Assembly (NCBI GenBank): GCA_900556795.1
Contig: USQD01000043.1
Coordinates: 1 to 11,076 of the forward strand
DNA: 11,076 nucleotides
Source: an uncultured Prevotella sp.
Lineage (GTDB): Bacteria; Bacteroidota; Bacteroidia; Bacteroidales; Bacteroidaceae
Direction: 5' to 3'
Part shown: positions 5,932 to 11,076 of the stretch, piece by piece
Numbering within the stretch: position 1 is the stretch's first letter
Layout of the letters: each line of letters starts with the position of its first letter
Position numbers and translations under genes: made by a program
Notes under the pieces: model-generated
Database searches by the model: none
The model's input: only the letters and a program-made list of their open reading frames with translations
Told to the model about the DNA's origin: nothing

Positions 5932-5970
5932 TAAAAAAAACTGCCCCTCAGCTTCACAGCTGAAGGGCAG
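5932..5970 (-). terminator. Rho-independent terminator of the susC-susD transcript
   Basis: The hairpin at 5941-5970 has 13-nt arms (CTGCCCCTCAGCT and AGCTGAAGGGCAG) and a TCAC loop. On the minus strand it is followed at once by a run of about eight T (the A run at 5932-5940). The one imperfect pair, C5947/A5964, is a G-U wobble in minus-strand RNA but a C-A mismatch in plus-strand RNA, so both stem and tail favour minus-strand use. It lies about 100 nt beyond the SusD-like stop codon. It may also slow plus-strand transcripts leaving the reductase gene, though no T run follows on that side. Confidence 0.85.
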
Positions 5971-6071
5971 ATAATTTGTGTTACTTAATTGATTAATTGA
6001 TAGAAACCTTAATAATTAATTCAATTTACTTCCGTAAACTTTATCTTATAACTTAATTATCAAAATATTGT
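5971..6071 (-). other. AT-rich 3' untranslated region of the susD-like gene
   Basis: About 100 nt separate the SusD-like stop codon from its terminator. The segment is nearly all A/T and holds an imperfect inverted repeat, AATTGATTAATT (from 5987) against AATTAATTCAATT (ending 6026), with one bulged base. Because both arms are simple A/T sequence this may be chance. No open reading frame or recognisable RNA was seen. Confidence 0.35.
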
Positions 6072-7823
6072 TTACTCTGTCCAACCTGGATTCTGAGTCA
6101 GGTTCTTGTTCAATGCCAGCTGATCGATTGGCAATGGATACAACCAGCGGCGATCGTTAGCAGTCCACTTGCGACCTGCAGCATCATCATAATCCGTTGA
6201 GTAAATGCGGAGATAAGTCTTGCCCTTGTACTCTCTAGTGTTGTCATTATCGAAGGCATAGATCTCGTTATACTGCTCCTTTACCTTGTCGGTAACACGG
6301 ATACCCAGAGTAGTAAGAGGATTCTCCAACAACTTCATTGCATTCCAGCGCTTCAAGTCGTCCATACGGAAGCCCTCGCCAACCAACTCGATGCGGCGCT
6401 CACGACGAATCTCGTAGAGCAGGTTAGAAAGCTGATAACCGTAGTCGATAGGCTTCTGGTCAGCAACAGGGTTCACGGTAAGGTGAGCCATTTCTACACG
6501 GTCGCGAAGCTGGTTGATGGTCTTGTCAAGAACAGCCTGGGTGCAAGTACCCAACTCGGCATTAGCCTCGGCGTTGATAAGCAATACCTCTGCATAGCGG
6601 TAGATGAACCAGTCGTAAGAGGTGTTGCGAGCCTGCCACTGAGTCTCGTCGGCAGAGTGGAACTTGGTACATGGATAACCTGTTACACCACCAGAAACTG
6701 AGCAGTCTGGCATCTTGTTCTGCACCTGCTTGTTATTGCGGAGCCAGAATGGCTTGTGGTTGTTGTCGATGAGCTGATAGAGGCGTGGGTCGCGGTTGGC
6801 AATCTCTGTCTCTAACTCTTCGTCACCCTGGTAGCCAGAACCCTGGTTGTAGATAGGTGTACCATCCTTCATCAGGAACGACTCGATGAAGTCCTTGCTC
6901 AAACCCATACCGTTACCACCAGCCTGACGGCCAGTCTCGTGGGTAAGGATACCAGTCTCGTAGAAGCGAACCATGATAGCCTCTTTGTTGTCAGAAAGGT
7001 CTTCCTGAACAAACTGGTTGGCATAGCTGAGCGGATAACCCTCGTATGCTTTTGTGCCGGCACCTGCGTCAGTACCCTTTACGATGGCATACTTGCCGCT
7101 GTTGATGATTTCATCGGTCAGCTGCTTAGCCTTTGTAATCAGACCTTCTGCTGTCAAGCCTTCAGAACCTGTCTCCTTGTGATACTTCATGTAAGTACCG
7201 TAGTAGAGGCAAACACGAGCCAGCTGAGTGCGGGCTGCATCCTTGTGCAGGCGACCCTTCTCTGCCATGGTCTTCTCAGGGAGCCACTGGATAGCGAACT
7301 CCAAATCCTCGATAATCTTCTTCAATACGAAATTACGAGGGTCACGGCCCTTGAAGAGCTCTTCGTCATCGCCCGTCTGGAGGTCACTCTCATACCAAGG
7401 CACATCACCGAAATTACGGATCTTGCTATAGTAATCCTGTGCTCTGAAGAAACGGATTTCTGCCACATACTTGTTGATGTCGGCCTCAGAGCCAGAAGCT
7501 GTATGATAGCGCTTCATGAAGTAGTTGCAGCTGCGCACGTTGCCCCAGCCCCAGCCACCGCCTGATGTAGGAACGGTGTAATTGTTGAACAGATAACCAC
7601 TAGGGCTATTGGTTACAAAGTTATCACTCTCGCCATCAAGAGTAGATGAAGGACCTGCCAGCATATTGCTGTAGATACCATTGGCGTACATCTTGAGGTC
7701 ATTGGCACTCTTCCAGTATGACTTATCTGTAAATGAGTCCATTGGGCTCAAGTCGGTATAGTCGCAAGATGCAAGTGTCATACCAGCCATCATACTCAAA
7801 ATGAATATATTTTTAATTTTCAT
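6072..7823 (-). CDS. SusD/RagB-family surface glycan-binding lipoprotein
   Basis: A 583-residue lipoprotein of the outer-membrane surface. The signal peptide (MKIKNIFILSMMAGMTLASC) ends in lipobox LASC with lipidated Cys20, followed by DYTDLSP, an acidic start like the export signal of surface-exposed Bacteroidota lipoproteins. Family marks are the N-terminal TDKSYWKSANDLKMYANGIYS block, the helix pair around AEIRFFRAQDYYSKIRNFGDVPWY (SusD RAxxY..L...G.vP), the central KDAARTQLARVCLYYG TPR-like helix, and the C-terminal LLYEIRRERRIELVGEGFRMDDLKRW block followed by YPLPIDQLALNKNLTQNPGW. Length is in the usual range (500-650). It lies 49 nt after the susC-like gene and forms with it the two-part importer in which SusD acts as the lid. 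Ligand unknown; aromatic-rich SGGGWGWG near residue 87 may be near the binding face. No specific susD symbol is given because the substrate is unknown. Confidence 0.96.
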   Translation of the reverse strand: MKIKNIFILSMMAGMTLASCDYTDLSPMDSFTDKSYWKSANDLKMYANGIYSNMLAGPSSTLDGESDNFVTNSPSGYLFNNYTVPTSGGGWGWGNVRSCNYFMKRYHTASGSEADINKYVAEIRFFRAQDYYSKIRNFGDVPWYESDLQTGDDEELFKGRDPRNFVLKKIIEDLEFAIQWLPEKTMAEKGRLHKDAARTQLARVCLYYGTYMKYHKETGSEGLTAEGLITKAKQLTDEIINSGKYAIVKGTDAGAGTKAYEGYPLSYANQFVQEDLSDNKEAIMVRFYETGILTHETGRQAGGNGMGLSKDFIESFLMKDGTPIYNQGSGYQGDEELETEIANRDPRLYQLIDNNHKPFWLRNNKQVQNKMPDCSVSGGVTGYPCTKFHSADETQWQARNTSYDWFIYRYAEVLLINAEANAELGTCTQAVLDKTINQLRDRVEMAHLTVNPVADQKPIDYGYQLSNLLYEIRRERRIELVGEGFRMDDLKRWNAMKLLENPLTTLGIRVTDKVKEQYNEIYAFDNDNTREYKGKTYLRIYSTDYDDAAGRKWTANDRRWLYPLPIDQLALNKNLTQNPGWTE

Positions 7824-7872
7824 TGTCTGTCTATTTAAGTATTAATAATACACACTTTACGATTCTCGAACA

Positions 7873-10800
7873 TTAGAATGACAAGTTCATACCGATAGAG
7901 ATCTTCTTGTTGATAGGGTAAGTCATGTTACCAAGTGTCTCTGGGTCAGCGAACTTCACCTTCATAGGAGTGAATGTAAGGAGGTTTTCACCCTGTACAA
8001 ATACTCTGAGGCGAGCAATACCCACCTGCTTCAGCAAGTGTGAAGGGATAGAGTAACCTAATGTTACATTCTTCAAACGCAGGTATGCTGCATTGAGCAT
8101 GTAGCGAGAAGAGGTGTTGTGGTTGCTTCCGTTTACACTGTAGTGATGGAGTTTTGGGAAGTAAGCATCACGGTTGTCCTCTGTCCAGTAGTCGAGAGCT
8201 GTGGTCTGTGGAGTACACCACTCGTCAGTGAAGCCCCAGAATGCAGGACCGCCCCAACCACCGAAGTAGTCGCGCTTACCGATACCCTGCCAGAACATCT
8301 CGAAGTCGAAGCCCTTATAGTCGGCACCTGCTGTGATACCGTAAGAGTAACGAGGTGTTGAGTTACCCAGAATCTTGCGGTCGCCTGGCTTATCTACTGT
8401 ACCTTCACCCCAAGTTATCTTATTGTCGTCGTCGAGGTCTTCAAACTTCACGTCACCTGCACTCCAGTGACCGCCGTTGATAGCCTTCTGGTCCCAGTTA
8501 GCTGCTTCCTCGTCGCTCTGGAAGAGTCCGTTAGATACAAATCCCCAGATTTCGCCCAGCTTCTCGCCCACATAGTGGTCGCCCAGGAGACGTGCGTCGT
8601 TAGAATACTTGGTGATTTCAGACTGGTAGTCAGACAATACACCCTTGATGTGGTAGCCCAAACCGCATTTCAGACGGTCGCTCCACTCTACAGAAACTTC
8701 CCAACCAGTGGTCTTCATGTTGGCTGCGTTACTTCTTGGCACGCTAGTACCGAGAACAGAAGGAAGAGTCGCACCCCTGGTCAACATATCCTTGGTGTCA
8801 CGGCGATACCAGTCGAAAGATGCACTCAGACGGTTGTTGAGCCATGTACCATCGATACCAATATCAAACTGGTTAACAGTCTCCCATGTAAATGAGCTAC
8901 TTACCAAGCCAGGAGCATAAACAGCTACAGGGCGTGTGCCGCCGAGCAATACGCCAGCCTTGGTGCTTAAGCCGTAAGTAGCCAGGTAAGGGAAGTTACC
9001 TGATACGTTCTGGTTACCGAGCGAACCGTAAGATGCACGGATCTTCAGGTTGTCCCACCAGCTGCGCAATGGCTCGAAGAACTTCTCCTCTGATACACGC
9101 CAAGCTACAGAGCCTGAAGGGAAGAAAGCATAGCGGTTACCCTTGGCAAACTTAGAAGAACCATCCTTACGACCGTTGAATTCAAAGAGATACTTGCCCA
9201 TGTAGTCATAGTTCAAACGGAAGAAGAAACCGTTGGTTGACCACATGCTTTCGCTACCGCTGGTAGAGATGTCACCATAGGCGAGGTTGATCTGTGGAGT
9301 ATCGTTATCGATAAGGTTCTTGCGACCTACCCAGTGATACTTATTGTGCTTCTTTTCCTGGTTGTAACCTACCAATGCCTTGAAGTTATGCTTCTTAGCC
9401 AAAGTCAAAGAATACTCTGCGAAAGCATTGAATGACTGATAGTAGTCATCGTAGTTAGATACGGTGATACTGCTTGGGTTGGTCCAAGGATAGTAGTTCT
9501 CTGTACCTGGAACGGCTGTATAGTCGTAGAAGTTGCGTACGTGCTCGTTAGAGTTTCTGCCATAGAAGTTCCATGTATAGTCGGCGTTGATCACGAGGCC
9601 CTTGATAGGAGTGATGCGTACGGCACCTGTCATCCACAAGTCGTTCTGGCGATACTTGGCGTTACCACCCTGCTCCATGATGGCGATAGGGTTGGTGTAG
9701 CTACCCTGACCTGCATAGTGACCATCAGGATGCTTCACTGGCATCAGTGGGCTCAAGTCGTTCTTCATCATACCTGAGTATGCGCTCAGACCAGAGTAAG
9801 CGGTAGGGTTCATCGCTGTGGTACCACCGGTAGGGTGAAGCTCTGATGTATAAGTATGAGTAATCTTAGCACTTACATTCAACCACTTGGTGATGTTGGA
9901 AGAAATGTTTACGTTAGCGTTGTACTTCTTGTACTTATCGTCGCCAGCAGTAAGGATACCCTTCTGGTTGTTCATAGCGATAGATGCATAGTAGGTAGTA
10001 CGGTCGTTACCACCGCTGATGTTGGCATTGTAAATCTGAGAGAATGATGTCTTGTAAAGCTCATTCCACCAGTCAGTATTGCCGCAGTAGCCATACTTTG
10101 CCTTATCGTATGCCTCGTCGAAGAATACAGGATCCTTACGGGTTCCGTTGAAGTATTCCTCTGTATATTTATAAACCTGATCCTTGAAGTATCGGCCAGA
10201 ACCACCGTCATTCTTGTTAGCCTCGTCCATCATCTTGAGGTACTGCATAGAATTAACGTTGTGGTATGACTTGGCAGGGCTCTGCCAGTAACCTGTAGCG
10301 TTGAATGAGATGTTAGGTTTGTCGCTCTTGCGACCCTTCTTGGTAGTAATCAAAATAACACCGTATGCTGCTCGTGCACCATAGATAGCTGCTGAAGAAG
10401 CATCCTTCAATACAGAGATAGATTCAACGTCGTCTGGGTTTACGAGGTTAGCATCCATCTGAACGTTATCAACCAATACCAATGGGCTACCACCGTTCAA
10501 TGACGTGTTACCACGGATATTGTAGCTAGAGCTGGCACCAGGAGCACCACCACTGTTCATGGATACGTTCAAGTTTGGAACAACACCCTGAAGACCCTGA
10601 CCGATGTTGGTGATAGGACGGTTTTCCAAAACCTTACCATCCACATTGGCAACAGCACCAGAGAGGTTTGCCTTCTTCTGGGTACCATAACCAACAACAA
10701 CTACTTCTTCAAGACCATGTGTATCCTCTGCAAGAGTTACATTGAGTTCCTTACCATCCCACTTGATTTCGCTATTTACGAAACCGATGTAAGAGATAAC

Positions 10801-11067
10801 AACAGTAGTACCTTTAGAAACACCAGAGAGTGTGAACGCACCGTCCAAATCGGTAACAGCAGCATTCTTAGTGCCTTTTACTGATACCGTTGCGCCAATA
10901 ATAGGTTCACCGGTAGCATCCTTTACCACACCTTTGCAAACAGCACCCTGCTGTGCAACCATTGTTGCGCCAAATGTGCTTGAGCTAGGAACAGTACTCG
11001 CATTGGCGGCACCTACTAAAATTGTTGATAGTAATAGGGTCATGCCAAACTGACTTTTTTTACTCAT
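7873..11067 (-). CDS. SusC/RagA-family TonB-dependent outer-membrane transporter
   Basis: A complete 1064-residue TonB-linked transporter. The signal peptide is cleaved probably after ANA (23/24). A carboxypeptidase-D-like N-terminal domain follows (about 44-115: GVVKDATGEPIIGATVSVKG, TDLDGAFTL, ISYIGF). The TonB box is LEEVVVVGYGTQ (119-130). The plug domain (about 134-245) carries SusC hallmarks: IRGNTSLNGGSPLVLVDN, DDVESISVLKDASSAAIYG and GVILITTKKG. The rest forms the 22-strand beta-barrel, ending in the C-terminal phenylalanine (MNLSF) needed for insertion. It imports oligomers in partnership with the SusD-like lipoprotein encoded 49 nt downstream, using TonB-ExbBD energy. The start codon is only 9 nt from the window edge, so the promoter and any upstream regulator or enzymes are not visible, and the substrate cannot be inferred. 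Confidence 0.97.
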   Translation of the reverse strand: MSKKSQFGMTLLLSTILVGAANASTVPSSSTFGATMVAQQGAVCKGVVKDATGEPIIGATVSVKGTKNAAVTDLDGAFTLSGVSKGTTVVISYIGFVNSEIKWDGKELNVTLAEDTHGLEEVVVVGYGTQKKANLSGAVANVDGKVLENRPITNIGQGLQGVVPNLNVSMNSGGAPGASSSYNIRGNTSLNGGSPLVLVDNVQMDANLVNPDDVESISVLKDASSAAIYGARAAYGVILITTKKGRKSDKPNISFNATGYWQSPAKSYHNVNSMQYLKMMDEANKNDGGSGRYFKDQVYKYTEEYFNGTRKDPVFFDEAYDKAKYGYCGNTDWWNELYKTSFSQIYNANISGGNDRTTYYASIAMNNQKGILTAGDDKYKKYNANVNISSNITKWLNVSAKITHTYTSELHPTGGTTAMNPTAYSGLSAYSGMMKNDLSPLMPVKHPDGHYAGQGSYTNPIAIMEQGGNAKYRQNDLWMTGAVRITPIKGLVINADYTWNFYGRNSNEHVRNFYDYTAVPGTENYYPWTNPSSITVSNYDDYYQSFNAFAEYSLTLAKKHNFKALVGYNQEKKHNKYHWVGRKNLIDNDTPQINLAYGDISTSGSESMWSTNGFFFRLNYDYMGKYLFEFNGRKDGSSKFAKGNRYAFFPSGSVAWRVSEEKFFEPLRSWWDNLKIRASYGSLGNQNVSGNFPYLATYGLSTKAGVLLGGTRPVAVYAPGLVSSSFTWETVNQFDIGIDGTWLNNRLSASFDWYRRDTKDMLTRGATLPSVLGTSVPRSNAANMKTTGWEVSVEWSDRLKCGLGYHIKGVLSDYQSEITKYSNDARLLGDHYVGEKLGEIWGFVSNGLFQSDEEAANWDQKAINGGHWSAGDVKFEDLDDDNKITWGEGTVDKPGDRKILGNSTPRYSYGITAGADYKGFDFEMFWQGIGKRDYFGGWGGPAFWGFTDEWCTPQTTALDYWTEDNRDAYFPKLHHYSVNGSNHNTSSRYMLNAAYLRLKNVTLGYSIPSHLLKQVGIARLRVFVQGENLLTFTPMKVKFADPETLGNMTYPINKKISIGMNLSF

Positions 11068-11076
11068 AATTGTTTG

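Noticed and set aside
6939..7565. A 208-codon plus-strand open frame opposite the SusD-like gene
   Set aside because: It is antisense to a gene with clear family motifs and has no start signal; the same applies to the plus-strand frames opposite the susC-like gene.
7839..7851. 13-nt palindrome GTATTAATAATAC between the susC-like and susD-like genes
   Set aside because: It is pure A/T apart from its ends and sits in a 49-nt AT-rich spacer, where chance symmetry is common.
1..11076. CRISPR arrays, tRNA or rRNA genes, insertion sequences, toxin-antitoxin pairs
   Set aside because: No regularly spaced repeats, cloverleaf-like segments, rRNA sequence, transposase motifs or toxin-antitoxin families were found on either strand.

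Overview
The window looks like chromosomal DNA from a gut or oral Bacteroidota, most likely a Prevotella/Segatella (P. copri-type) species. Three things point there: a SusC/SusD outer-membrane pair, promoters of the Bacteroidota sigma type (a TTG-like -33 box and a TAnnTTTG -7 box, for example TATCTTTG) in place of -35/-10 boxes, and A-rich leaders with little Shine-Dalgarno sequence. The genus is an inference from overall style; there is no rRNA or other marker here.

Layout: (1) 184-773, a small plus-strand operon of two short membrane proteins. The first is unknown; the second has an N-terminal zinc ribbon, and the two genes overlap by 14 nt. (2) 948-3527, a plus-strand two-component operon in the order OmpR-type response regulator, polytopic membrane protein resembling a CPBP (Rce1-like) protease that has lost its catalytic residues, and a short sensor histidine kinase that overlaps the membrane-protein gene by 14 nt. 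(3) 3570-4700, a minus-strand AAA+ ATPase of the archaeal-type (PF01637-like) family common in Bacteroidota, convergent with the kinase. (4) 4701-4953, a divergent regulatory region with a 38-nt near-perfect palindrome placed almost exactly midway between the two outward-facing -7 boxes. (5) 4954-5922, a plus-strand YghZ-type aldo/keto reductase whose C-terminus is short. (6) 5932-5970, a hairpin with a T run on the minus strand only, which ends the last unit. (7) 6072-11067, a minus-strand susC-susD pair (TonB-dependent transporter, then surface lipoprotein) for import of an unidentified glycan or other oligomer. Its promoter and any regulator or enzymes lie beyond the right edge.

How they work together: SusC and SusD form one outer-membrane import complex. 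The kinase and regulator form one signalling pair, probably with the membrane protein between them as accessory or sensor. The ATPase and the reductase share only an intergenic region. No mobile element, CRISPR array, tRNA or rRNA was seen. The most interesting items are the dead-CPBP-like protein inside the two-component operon and the large palindrome between the ATPase and the reductase. Both are candidates for closer study; neither is a demonstrated new system.
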